The position numbers were made by a program, and so were the translations under genes. Positions 7,768 through 14,824 of a stretch of 21,473 nucleotides of DNA are shown here, one piece after another; within the stretch, counting starts at the first letter, position 1, and the number at the start of each line of letters is the position of its first letter. Source of the stretch: Prevotella sp. (GTDB taxonomy: Bacteria; Bacteroidota; Bacteroidia; Bacteroidales; Bacteroidaceae); contig JAJPZD010000034.1 in the NCBI GenBank assembly GCA_021204605.1, forward strand, positions 1 through 21,473. Reading direction: 5' to 3'. The notes beneath the pieces are model-generated. The model was not told the DNA's origin, made no database searches, and was given only the letters and a program-made list of their open reading frames with translations.

Positions 7768-7804
7768 CTCCAAAAGCTACGCAACAGCTTTTGGGGCATT
7801 TTTA
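7768..7804 (+). terminator. intrinsic terminator of the PiT transporter gene
   Basis: CCAAAAGCT (7770-7778) and AGCTTTTGG (7786-7794) form a perfect nine-pair stem around the loop ACGCAAC, extended by a U-G pair. GCATTTTTAT follows. It lies 28 bp past the stop codon. Confidence 0.8.
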
Positions 7805-7935
7805 TGTAAGGAGAGAAAATGTTAAGGCTTGTTTTCTCATAGTATTCTATATTTTGCGTGATTTATGTATGATTTATAATTAAATTTGACCTAAATCAAT
7901 AAAATAGTACTGTTAACGCAAACAGTTACGATTTT

Positions 7936-7970
7936 TTTGCACGACATATTGAAAAACCGCCGTATCTTTG
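7936..7970 (+). promoter_or_regulatory. promoter of the small LTxxQ-like exported protein gene
   Basis: TATCTTTG (7963-7970) is an exact -7 element. The nearest TTTG is at 7936-7939, giving a spacer of 23 nt, slightly longer than usual. Transcription should begin near 7976, more than 200 nt before the start codon at 8181, so the mRNA has an unusually long leader. Confidence 0.6.
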
Positions 7971-7975
7971 CAACG

Positions 7976-8180
7976 TCAAAAGGGATGAAAAAGTCCTGCG
8001 GACGGTTTTCAAGTTAAGAGTTAAGAATTAAGAGTTAAGAGTTAACTTTTGCTTGAGGATTGATAAAATGAGGGCGGAGGTTTTCCAAAGCCCAAAGGCA
8101 AAAAAGATAATTAGGATAACGGGCGGAGGTGATTCGAGAGAAAAGAACCGAAGTCCACAGGTTTTAAAAATAAAAAGATT
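7976..8180 (+). promoter_or_regulatory. long structured 5' leader with short reading frames
   Basis: About 205 nt separate the predicted transcription start from the ATG of the exported protein. The leader contains: a 10-codon frame at 7985-8017 preceded by AAAGGG; five near-copies of the heptamer GTTAAGA (8013-8047); a 38-codon frame starting at 8068; and two copies of GGGCGGAGG (8072-8080 and 8121-8129). Its two ends can pair: CCTGCGGAC (7995-8003) with GTCCACAGG (8153-8161), one mismatch, and GGTT (8004-8007) with AACC (8146-8149). A local hairpin GTCC-TGC-GGAC is an alternative to the long-range stem. No known riboswitch class was recognised. These features suggest post-transcriptional control, but that is inference. 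Confidence 0.5.
8013..8047 (+). repeat. heptamer tandem repeat GTTAAGA in the leader
   Basis: Copies begin at 8013, 8020, 8027, 8034 and 8041; the third is ATTAAGA and the last is GTTAACT. The period of seven is not a codon multiple. Slippage here would change the spacing inside the leader but not any main protein. Confidence 0.75.
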
Positions 8181-8184
8181 ATGA
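8068..8184 (+). CDS. candidate small basic protein, overlapping the next start by ATGA
   Basis: A 38-codon open frame that begins MRAEVFQSPKAKK and ends VLKIKRL, rich in Lys and Arg and without a signal peptide or membrane segment. I do not recognise it. Support for translation: GAGGAT lies 9 bp upstream of the ATG, and the stop codon TGA overlaps the ATG of the exported protein gene at 8181 in the ATGA arrangement seen in coupled genes elsewhere in this window (rbfA-permease, ArnT-like-GT2). Against it: the frame is short, low in complexity, and lies in a leader with RNA structure, so openness by chance is quite possible. It could act as a leader peptide that couples translation. Confidence 0.35.
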   Translation: MRAEVFQSPKAKKIIRITGGGDSREKNRSPQVLKIKRL

Positions 8185-8543
8185 AAAGATTGTTTTTGAC
8201 AGTTGTAGCAGTGCTTAGCCTGACTATGACATTTGCAGAGAACGAAGAGTTGAACAGTGTAGAGAACACTAACGCTTATAACATGTCAGTGAACTACACT
8301 AAGTTGGCAGACTACTTGCAACTGACAGCAGAGCAGTTGGAAGACGTGAAAGACATCCACAGTGAGTTCTGCGCCGACATGATGAACGCGACAGAGGAGA
8401 CCGGCAGTGACCGTGAATTTATGGTAAAGAATGCCGTTTACAAGGACTTGACATATATGCGTTACGTGCTTGACAACGACCAGTACCGCAAGTACCTCAT
8501 GGTGCTTAACGCAACGTTCAACAACCGTGGCTTGAATAAATAA
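8181..8543 (+). CDS. small exported helical protein with LTxxQ-like motif (Bacteroidales-specific)
   Basis: A 120-residue protein. Residues 1-19 form a Sec signal peptide (MKRLFLTVVAVLSLTMTFA, cleavage before ENEE). The mature part is predicted mostly helical. LTAEQLEDVKDIHSEF (48-63) resembles the LTxxQ motif of Spy/CpxP-type periplasmic chaperones, though the rest is too divergent to claim that family. The C-terminal YRKYLMVLNATFNNRGLNK is, as I recall it, typical of a family of small secreted proteins found in many copies in Prevotella and Bacteroides; function unknown. The gene has a strong promoter, a long leader and a very strong terminator, which suggests high expression as a single gene. 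Its start has no clear Shine-Dalgarno site, only an A-rich stretch. Confidence 0.85.
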   Translation: MKRLFLTVVAVLSLTMTFAENEELNSVENTNAYNMSVNYTKLADYLQLTAEQLEDVKDIHSEFCADMMNATEETGSDREFMVKNAVYKDLTYMRYVLDNDQYRKYLMVLNATFNNRGLNK

Positions 8544-8562
8544 TTGACTACTGAATAATTAG

Positions 8563-8598
8563 AAAACAGCCTGCACTTTTTCGGTGCAGGCTGTTTTT
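8563..8598 (+). terminator. strong intrinsic terminator
   Basis: AAAACAGCCTGCAC (8563-8576) pairs without mismatch with GTGCAGGCTGTTTT (8584-8597) around a seven-base loop TTTTTCG, and the 3' arm runs into a T tract. It ends the small exported protein transcript. Confidence 0.93.
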
Positions 8599-8675
8599 CG
8601 ATATTAAATATGCTGTATCATACCTTGACACAGTTTAATTTACACACCTGACAATTAAGCTTTTTTTGCGAAAAA

Positions 8676-8707
8676 TTTGGATAATTCATAATTTATCACT
8701 ATCTTCG
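8676..8707 (+). promoter_or_regulatory. orphan promoter with no annotated gene behind it
   Basis: TTTG (8676-8679), 20 nt, then TATCTTCG (8700-8707): a near-consensus promoter with one change in the -7 element. It lies about 80 bp beyond a strong terminator and some 760 bp before aroA, so it should drive a separate short transcript starting near 8713. Confidence 0.5.
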
Positions 8708-8739
8708 CAACGACTTTTAGTGAAAAGCCAGCTTTTACC

Positions 8740-8841
8740 ATGTTCGTAATGGTATGCGTCCACATATTGGTATGTACCCATATCGCATTGTTAACTGTTA
8801 ACTTGCGAATACTCTCGGCTTCAACTGCAATAAATTTTTAA
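8740..8841 (+). CDS. candidate 33-residue hydrophobic peptide
   Basis: An open frame of 33 codons starting MFVMVCVHILVCTHIALL and ending TAINF. It is one predicted membrane segment with a short tail. It begins about 27 nt after the predicted transcription start of the orphan promoter. There is no convincing Shine-Dalgarno site, and the ATG lies in the ACCAT/ATGGT hairpin, which would limit initiation. Small membrane peptides from short structured transcripts include type I toxins, but nothing here identifies it as one. Low confidence that it is translated. Confidence 0.2.
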   Translation: MFVMVCVHILVCTHIALLTVNLRILSASTAINF

Positions 8842-8859
8842 AGTTGCGAGTAAGCAAAT

Positions 8860-8885
8860 GCAGAGTAAGCTCGCTTAAACTCTGC
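8860..8885 (+). other. stable hairpin in the gene-free region
   Basis: GCAGAG (8860-8865) pairs with CTCTGC (8880-8885); an inner TAAG/CTTA stem closes the loop CTCG, with a two-base AA bulge on the 3' side. No T tract follows directly, so it is not a standard terminator. It falls about 150 nt into the transcript predicted from the orphan promoter. Confidence 0.6.
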
Positions 8886-8946
8886 CGAGCGTGAGTAATT
8901 TCACCGTAGGTAATTTGTAATTTTTAACTTTTAATTCTGCATTTCT

Positions 8947-9099
8947 TGGGACAGTGGGACACTTAAACGGTGATGTATAAAAGCTGAAAAATGGTAGCAT
9001 AATGACACAAAACGCTGCTAAATGCAGACACTATGTCAAGTTAAAACAGTAAAGCAGTAATATCTTGGTGTCCCAAAAAGTGGGACAGTTGGGACACTT
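8947..9099. repeat. dispersed GGGACA repeat pair with an inverted copy
   Basis: A block reading TGGGACAGTGGGACACTT at 8948-8965 returns at 9080-9098 with one inserted T. Just before the second copy, GTGTCCCA (9068-9075) is the inverse of its TGGGACAC end, so the region 9068-9096 can form an eight-pair stem, or a shorter GTCCCA/GGGAC hairpin. It does not code for protein. Confidence 0.65.
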
Positions 9100-9340
9100 T
9101 AAAACTTATATAATGCTATATAAAAGCATTGCTTTCTTGACAGGATGACATAAATTTAGTATAATTTCAACATTAAGATACGCCAAAGAAATAAAATGCA
9201 ACATACTGACGGTTTGTTTTTTGAACTGCAAAAATGTTTCAAATATTAAAGATTAGTTAAAATAATTCCTGCAAGGCAACACCTTTGTCTTTTTGAAAGA
9301 TTCCTTTATGAAAACGAAAACTCGTTTCACTCCTTTTTGT

Positions 9341-9371
9341 TTTGCATTTTGCTCGACTTGCACTATCTTTA
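9341..9371 (+). promoter_or_regulatory. upstream promoter of the aroA-porW-porX-tsaE operon
   Basis: TTTG (9341-9344), 19 nt, TATCTTTA (9364-9371): one departure from TAnnTTTG. It shares GCACTATCTTT with the second promoter about 70 bp downstream, so the pair looks like a partial duplication. Confidence 0.5.
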
Positions 9372-9409
9372 AATAAGATAGGCTGCGTTCGGAAATATGA
9401 AAATAAAAT

Positions 9410-9439
9410 TTTGTATTTCGCTCATTTGCACTATCTTTG
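9410..9439 (+). promoter_or_regulatory. main promoter of the aroA-porW-porX-tsaE operon
   Basis: TTTG (9410-9413), 18 nt, TATCTTTG (9432-9439). Transcription should begin near 9445, about 24 nt before the aroA ATG at 9469. Confidence 0.65.
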
Positions 9440-9468
9440 CACACGAACAAAAAGTACACGTAAATTAA

Positions 9469-10722
9469 ATGCAATACATAGTCAAAGCACCTGATAAGAT
9501 AGATACCACGATAAATTTGCCTGCATCTAAAAGCATAAGCAATCGCGCTTTGATAATCCATGCGCTGTCAAAAGGGGATATAATGCCCGACAACCTGTCT
9601 GACTGTGATGATACCGAAGTGATTATAAATGCCCTTAAGAATATGCCCGAGATAATCGACATCAAGGCAGGAGGCACTGCTATGCGCTTTATGACAGCAT
9701 ATTTGGCGGTTACCCATGGCGAGCATGTTATTACGGGTAGTGAAAGAATGAAACAGCGGCCGATAGGTATTCTGGTGGATGCCTTGAGGTTTCTCCGTGC
9801 TGAAATCGACTACGAGGGTGTGGAGGGCTTTCCCCCGCTTCGCATAAAAGGCAGGAATTTGTGGGGAGGCCACATAGAAATTCCGGGCAATGTGAGTTCG
9901 CAGTTCATTTCTGCCTTGTTGATGATTGCTCCTGTGTTGAATAGGGGATTGAACATGAAGCTCATAGGAGACATAGTTTCTCGTCCATACATAGACATGA
10001 CAATGTGCATAATGAGAGACTTTGGAGCGGAGGTGGAATGGACAGCCAACGATACAATCACTGTCAGTGCAAAACCATACATATCGAGGAAGTATTTTAT
10101 AGAGAACGATTGGAGCGCGGCTTCTTATTGGTATGAGATAGTTGCATTGAGTAAAGATGAAGATATAGAGGTGCGGCTCACAGGATTGATGGACGGTTCG
10201 CGGCAGGGTGATTCCACAGTGAAATACCTGTTCAATATGCTTGGCATTAAGACTATTTTCAAGACGAGGGAAAAGGGAAAGCCAACCATCGTTACGCTGA
10301 AAAAGTTTGAACGCAAGTTGGCACGCCTTGACTATGACTTCATCAACCAGCCAGACATGGCACAGACATTCGTTGTCTGCTGCGCTTTGCTGGATGTCCC
10401 TTTCTGTTTCTCAGGATTGGCATCGTTGAAAATAAAAGAAACCGACCGTTTAGAAGCGCTGAAAACAGAGATGAGGAAATTGGGATATGTAATCAAGGAT
10501 AATGGACGTGATATGCTTAGTTGGGATGGGGAGCGCTGCAAGTCCACGCCAGATGCAGAGATAGATACCTACGAGGACCATCGCATGGCATTGGCTTTTG
10601 CTCCCGTCTCGTTGCGTGTCGATGGCTTGAAAATCAACAATCCGCAGGTGGTCAGCAAGTCTTATCCACGTTTCTGGGATGACTTGCGACAGGCAGGTTT
10701 TGGCATTACGGAGACCAAGTAA
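9469..10722 (+). CDS. aroA: 3-phosphoshikimate 1-carboxyvinyltransferase (EPSP synthase)
   Basis: A 417-residue two-lobed enzyme that joins shikimate 3-phosphate and phosphoenolpyruvate in aromatic amino-acid synthesis; cytoplasmic. Motifs: ASKSISNRALII (19-30; K21, S22 and R26 bind substrates), AGGTAMRFMTAYL (67-79, the PEP-site loop), ERMKQRPIG (92-100), NVSSQFISALLM (141-152), then a NQPDMAQTF segment with the catalytic Asp, KIKETDRLEAL, and YEDHRMALAFAP near the end. In the PEP loop the residue after MR is Phe, where E. coli has Pro101; as far as I recall this is usual in Bacteroidetes. It is the first gene of an operon, 5 bp ahead of the cysteine-motif protein gene, and two promoters lie upstream. 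Start choice fits the promoter and the family N-terminus. Confidence 0.96.
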   Translation: MQYIVKAPDKIDTTINLPASKSISNRALIIHALSKGDIMPDNLSDCDDTEVIINALKNMPEIIDIKAGGTAMRFMTAYLAVTHGEHVITGSERMKQRPIGILVDALRFLRAEIDYEGVEGFPPLRIKGRNLWGGHIEIPGNVSSQFISALLMIAPVLNRGLNMKLIGDIVSRPYIDMTMCIMRDFGAEVEWTANDTITVSAKPYISRKYFIENDWSAASYWYEIVALSKDEDIEVRLTGLMDGSRQGDSTVKYLFNMLGIKTIFKTREKGKPTIVTLKKFERKLARLDYDFINQPDMAQTFVVCCALLDVPFCFSGLASLKIKETDRLEALKTEMRKLGYVIKDNGRDMLSWDGERCKSTPDAEIDTYEDHRMALAFAPVSLRVDGLKINNPQVVSKSYPRFWDDLRQAGFGITETK

Positions 10723-10727
10723 ATCTT

Positions 10728-11123
10728 ATGGCGATTTATGTTATATTTATCCTTCTGTTGATTCTTGCCGCTGTTGTGGTGGCGATATACAATAGACGTG
10801 CCCAAGACAACACTAATGTATTGCGACATGGTGGCGGCAGCTCTTGTGACACTTGTAATGTTGCAACGGATAAGTGCTTGCAGGAGTGCCTCTTGGAGGC
10901 GTCCACTAAAGAAATTGTGTATTTCGATGACGAGGAACTTGATGCGTTCAAGGGCAGGAAATCTGACAGTTATTCCGATGAGGAGGTGGAGCAGTTTTCC
11001 GATGTGCTCTATACGATGAGGCAGGAGGAGGTAAAAGACTGGGCGGTAAGTCTTTCGTTGCGTGGCATAAACATCCCCGACAGACTGAAGGACGAGGTTA
11101 TCATGCTTATGGAAAACCAATAG
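10728..11123 (+). CDS. membrane-anchored four-cysteine protein, function unknown
   Basis: A 131-residue protein I cannot name. Residues 2-20 form one membrane helix (IYVIFILLLILAAVVVAIY) followed by basic YNRR, so the rest probably faces the cytoplasm. C40, C43, C50 and C54 form CX2CX6CX3C (CDTCNVATDKCLQEC), able to bind zinc or an iron-sulfur cluster. The acidic remainder ends in a helical part with KDWAVSLSLRGINIPDRLKDEVI. The gene lies 5 bp after aroA and 69 bp before porW on the same strand, and is thus co-transcribed with type IX secretion genes. It has no start of its own apart from the aroA transcript. A role in secretion-system assembly or signalling would be a guess from position only. 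Confidence 0.8.
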   Translation: MAIYVIFILLLILAAVVVAIYNRRAQDNTNVLRHGGGSSCDTCNVATDKCLQECLLEASTKEIVYFDDEELDAFKGRKSDSYSDEEVEQFSDVLYTMRQEEVKDWAVSLSLRGINIPDRLKDEVIMLMENQ

Positions 11124-11190
11124 TATCGGGAACAGGCAATAAAACGGCTTTTAAAAAGTTATATATTAGATATAATAGGCTTTTCCCGAT
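11124..11190 (+). promoter_or_regulatory. inverted repeat filling the gap before porW
   Basis: ATCGGGAA (11125-11132) and TTCCCGAT (11183-11190) are perfect inverse copies. They span nearly the whole gap between the four-cysteine gene (stop 11121-11123) and porW (ATG 11193), and the 3' arm ends two bases before the ATG. Paired RNA would cover the porW ribosome-binding region. The 50-base loop is AT-rich and has no Bacteroidetes promoter match. Confidence 0.5.
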
Positions 11191-11192
11191 TA

Positions 11193-14100
11193 ATGATTAT
11201 CCGACCGAAACAACATATCATTCCTATCATGGTTATCGTGGCTCTCATGATAACCGTGGGTTGTTCTACGGAGAAAAACACAGCCAAGTCGAGATGGTGG
11301 CAATCTTTCAATGCCAAATACAACACATACTACAACGGTTCATTGGCCTATATCGACGGTTCCCTTGAGAAAGAACAGGGAAACAAGGATAACTTCACCG
11401 AAATGATACCTCTCTACACCGTTGGCAATAAGGACAGCAGGGAATTGGGGTCTGGGAATTTTGACAGGGCTATCGAGAAAAGCCAGAAGGCAATAAAACT
11501 CCACAGTATTAAGAAACGACCGCAATGGACTAAGAAGCGGAAGAAAACAGAGCGTGACATCGAGTGGCTTAACCGCAAGGAGTACAACCCATTCCTGTGG
11601 AAAGCGTGGATGCTGATGGGACGCTCACAATTCATGAAAGGCTCTTTTGATGAGGCGGCCTCTACTTTCGCTTATATGAGCAGGCTGTATGCCACGCAGC
11701 CGTCTATCTACGGCAGGGCGAGGGCGTGGCTTGCAAAGTGTTATATAGAAGATGACTGGATTTATGATGCTGAGGACGTTATAACTAAGATAAGTCGTGA
11801 TTCCATTCATTGGCTTGCTCAGAAAGAGTGGGACTATACATACGCCGACTATTATATTCATACCGGGCGTTACGAGGAGGCAATACCTTATCTCAGAAAG
11901 GTTATAAGCCATGAGATGAGACGCAAACAAAAAGCCCGCGAGTGGTTTCTTATGGGACAGCTTCAGGAGGCGATTGGCAACAAGACAGCGGCTTACAAGG
12001 CATACAAGCATGTAGTTCGTCTTAATCCTCCATACGAGCTATCGTTTAATGCCCGTATCGCCGAAACAGAGGTGATGGCGGAGAATGATTCCAAGAAGAT
12101 GGTCAGACGATTAAAGAGAATGGCATCCTCAGATAACAATGCGGAGTATCTCGACCAAGTTTACTATGCTATTGGAAACATCTATCTTTTGCAAAACGAT
12201 ACTGCAAAGGCTATTTCCGCATACGAGAAAGGTAATGAGAAATCGGTGCGTGGCGGTATTGAAAAGGGTGTGCTGCTGCTTACACTTGGCGATCTTTACT
12301 GGGAGAGGGAGGATTACAGTAATGCACAACGCTGTTATGGGGAGGCGATAGGACTTCTTGACAAGGAGCGCAAGGATTATGACCAACTGTCGGAGCGTTC
12401 GAAAATTCTTGATGATCTTGTTCCATATACAGAGACCGTTCACCTGCAAGACTCGCTTCAAGAGCTCGCAAAGATGCCAGAGGAGGAGAGGAACAAGGCG
12501 ATTGACCGTGTCATAGAGGCTCTCAAGAAGAAGGAGAAAGAGGAAAAAGCTGCGCAAGCCGAGTTGGAGGCTCAACAAAAACTTGCTGAGATGGGCGGCA
12601 ATGCGTCTGCCGCAAACGCTACGACAACAAGTTCCGACCAATCGGGAGCTTGGTATTTCTACAACCCGACGACAATCAGTCAGGGTAAGGCTACTTTCCA
12701 GAAATTGTGGGGAAACCGTCAGAACGCAGATGACTGGCAGCGTATAAACAAGACTGTCGTTGCCGTAGGCAGCACATTTGATGAGGAGGAGGAAATTCCT
12801 GAGGAATTGCGAGACTCAATCATGGCGGCGGAGGCTCTCAAGGATTCTTTGGAGCAGGTTATGGACAGTGCTCAGAATGACCCACACAAGCGAGAGTATT
12901 ACCTCAAGCAGATTCCGTTTACAGAGGAACAAGTTGCAGAGAGCAACAAGTTGATTGCTGATGGCCTTTATCATGCCGGCGTGATATTCAAGGATAAACT
13001 GTATAACCTGCCTCGAAGTGAGAAGAATTTCCTACGTCTGACAAACGATTATAAGGAATACGAGAATATGGATGAGGCGTATTACCATCTGTTCCTGCTC
13101 TATTCCCAATGGAAACAGCCGGCTAAGGCGAGTGAGTATCTCGCACGGTTGAAAGAGGAATTTCCAGAAAGTAAATGGACAATATTGCTTTCTGACCCTG
13201 ACTTTGAGGAGAACTCGCGGTTTGGGGTGCATATAGAAGACTCCCTTTATGCCGCCACCTACGATGCTTTCAAGGCCGATAGGTTTGATGAGGTGAATGT
13301 TAATGTGGCGTTGTCTGCTTCACGTTTCCCATTGGGAGCAAACCGTGACAGGTTTATTTTCATCGGTGGCTTGAGCAAGCTGAACAGTGGTGACAGTCAA
13401 GGCTGTGTGGATGATATGCAGGAGGTGGTGAGCAAATATCCACAGAGTGGGGTCAGCGAGATGGCTGGTATGATAATCAATGGAGTGAAAGATGGACGCA
13501 GGCTTCATGGCGGCAAGTTTGATATCGGAAGCGTCTGGGACCACCGTTCTGTGGTTCTCAACGACAGCGACTCTATCAACGCAAGGGTATTTATCGCTGA
13601 GAGGGTTACGAATTTCTCGTTCATAATAGCATATTCTCCTGATTCTCTTAACGAGAACAAGTTGCTCTTTGAACTTGCACGTTATAATTTCACCAACTAT
13701 ATCGTGCGCAACTTCGACATAGAGATAGATGATCTTGACGGTATCTGCCGCATGAAAGTCAGTGGTTTCAGAAGTTATGATGAGGTTCTGCAGTATGCAA
13801 AACAGTTTTATAAAAACGACGTGCTGATGTCTTTCGCCCAAAAGGGTAGGGTGATAATAATAAGTGATGCTAACTTGGAATTGCTTGGCACGCAGTATAG
13901 TTACGCTGAATACGACCAGTTCTATGAGGAACATTTTGTGCCGCTAACTATAAGTACCGTGCAACTGCTTACAGAGCCCGAATCGGTTGAGTATGAGAAG
14001 GAAGTTGAAAGTTCCGGTGGGTATAACGATGGATTGTTCAACGGAGGTGTCATTGAGGAGGGCCTCTTTGTCGATGATGGTGAATATATCGAGGAGGAGG

Positions 14101-14813
14101 AAGATGAGGGCTTGACAATTTCTGTTGAGGAAGATGAAATCTCAGCCGAGACTGAAACTGACGAAAACGCTGTTGGGATACAGGCAGAGGAAGGCACAGA
14201 GATACATGTTGAGGAAGAAAGTACAGATGTTTCTGTTGAGGAAGAAAGCACTGAAATATCAGTCGAAGAAGATGAGGAAACTGAAATACATGTTGAGGAA
14301 GAAAGTACAGATGTTTCTGTTGAGGAAGAAGGCACTGAAATATCAGTCGAAGAAGATGAGGAAACTGAAATACATGTTGAGGAAGAAAGTACAGATGTTT
14401 CTGTTGAGGAAGAAAGCACTGAGCCATCAACAGAAAACGATAATGAGATACTGGTAGAAGATGAAAATGAAATCATTGACGAGGAAGAAGATATTGAGAT
14501 TCCAGATGATGAAGGCTTTGAAGTGACGTTTGACGAAGACGAGACCACTGTGGTTACCGAGGAGTCAATAGAGGCACCTATTATTATACCGCAGGAAGAC
14601 GAGTTTGATATTGAGGACGAATCTCAAGAGGGATTTGAGTATGTTGAGCCAGAATATGAGAACGTGCCTGTTGAGGATGAGGATGAGATAGGAGTTGACT
14701 TCAATGATGATTTCATTGACACAGGCAACGGTGATAGAAGCAGCAAAAAAACCAATAATAAAGAGGATAAATACGAACTTGAGGACGAATATTACGACTT
14801 TGACGGTTTCTAA
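11193..14813 (+). CDS. porW: PorW/SprE-like TPR lipoprotein of the type IX secretion system
   Basis: A 1206-residue protein. The N-terminus is a lipoprotein signal with Cys at 24 (MITVGCS; Thr at -3 is slightly off the usual lipobox), so the protein should be anchored in the outer membrane. Next is FNAKYNTYYNGSLAYIDGS (39-57), a conserved PorW/SprE opening. TPR-like helical repeats run from about 130 to 425 (for example KAWMLMGRSQFMKGSFDEA, WFLMGQLQEAIGNKTAAY, YYAIGNIYLLQNDTAKAI), with more at about 590-680. The last 260 residues are very acidic and hold a tandem repeat. PorW of Porphyromonas gingivalis and SprE of Flavobacterium johnsoniae are needed for type IX secretion. Next gene is porX, 11 bp away, supporting the name. 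The protein is longer than P. gingivalis PorW (about 600 residues from memory), largely owing to the acidic tail and middle region. Some Bacteroidetes without the full system keep homologues. Confidence 0.85.
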   Translation: MIIRPKQHIIPIMVIVALMITVGCSTEKNTAKSRWWQSFNAKYNTYYNGSLAYIDGSLEKEQGNKDNFTEMIPLYTVGNKDSRELGSGNFDRAIEKSQKAIKLHSIKKRPQWTKKRKKTERDIEWLNRKEYNPFLWKAWMLMGRSQFMKGSFDEAASTFAYMSRLYATQPSIYGRARAWLAKCYIEDDWIYDAEDVITKISRDSIHWLAQKEWDYTYADYYIHTGRYEEAIPYLRKVISHEMRRKQKAREWFLMGQLQEAIGNKTAAYKAYKHVVRLNPPYELSFNARIAETEVMAENDSKKMVRRLKRMASSDNNAEYLDQVYYAIGNIYLLQNDTAKAISAYEKGNEKSVRGGIEKGVLLLTLGDLYWEREDYSNAQRCYGEAIGLLDKERKDYDQLSERSKILDDLVPYTETVHLQDSLQELAKMPEEERNKAIDRVIEALKKKEKEEKAAQAELEAQQKLAEMGGNASAANATTTSSDQSGAWYFYNPTTISQGKATFQKLWGNRQNADDWQRINKTVVAVGSTFDEEEEIPEELRDSIMAAEALKDSLEQVMDSAQNDPHKREYYLKQIPFTEEQVAESNKLIADGLYHAGVIFKDKLYNLPRSEKNFLRLTNDYKEYENMDEAYYHLFLLYSQWKQPAKASEYLARLKEEFPESKWTILLSDPDFEENSRFGVHIEDSLYAATYDAFKADRFDEVNVNVALSASRFPLGANRDRFIFIGGLSKLNSGDSQGCVDDMQEVVSKYPQSGVSEMAGMIINGVKDGRRLHGGKFDIGSVWDHRSVVLNDSDSINARVFIAERVTNFSFIIAYSPDSLNENKLLFELARYNFTNYIVRNFDIEIDDLDGICRMKVSGFRSYDEVLQYAKQFYKNDVLMSFAQKGRVIIISDANLELLGTQYSYAEYDQFYEEHFVPLTISTVQLLTEPESVEYEKEVESSGGYNDGLFNGGVIEEGLFVDDGEYIEEEEDEGLTISVEEDEISAETETDENAVGIQAEEGTEIHVEEESTDVSVEEESTEISVEEDEETEIHVEEESTDVSVEEEGTEISVEEDEETEIHVEEESTDVSVEEESTEPSTENDNEILVEDENEIIDEEEDIEIPDDEGFEVTFDEDETTVVTEESIEAPIIIPQEDEFDIEDESQEGFEYVEPEYENVPVEDEDEIGVDFNDDFIDTGNGDRSSKKTNNKEDKYELEDEYYDFDGF
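14202..14421 (+). repeat. 84-bp in-frame tandem repeat in the porW acidic tail
   Basis: Units begin at 14202, 14286 and 14370, an exact 84-bp period. Two are complete and the third runs to about 14421 before diverging. Each encodes 28 residues built on HVEEESTDVSVEEE.TE and ISVEEDEETEI, and the units differ by very few bases (one Ser/Gly change). This is a coding minisatellite; 84 is a multiple of three, so copy-number change would keep the frame. Confidence 0.9.
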
Positions 14814-14824
14814 ATATAAAGATT

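Larger units (their letters stand above)
8599..9340. other. long region without a recognised gene
   Basis: No protein of recognisable family and no tRNA or rRNA was found here. What can be seen: an orphan promoter (8676-8707); a 33-codon hydrophobic frame (8740-8841); GTTAACTGTTAAC at 8790-8802; a hairpin at 8860-8885; two copies of a TGGGACAG/GGGACACTT block (8948 and 9080) and an inverted partner at 9068; and otherwise AT-rich sequence up to the aroA promoters. Stop codons are frequent in all frames after 8850. The part after 8713 may be a non-coding RNA gene or a decayed element. Confidence 0.6.

Noticed and set aside
9253..9561. 102-codon minus-strand frame before aroA
   Set aside because: It overlaps the aroA promoters and the conserved aroA N-terminus, and shows no domain or ribosome-binding site.
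13922..14548. Ser-rich 208-codon minus-strand frame, and Lys/Arg-rich plus-strand frame at 14125-14457
   Set aside because: Both are reading-frame shadows of the acidic GAA/GAG/GAT-rich repeat of porW.
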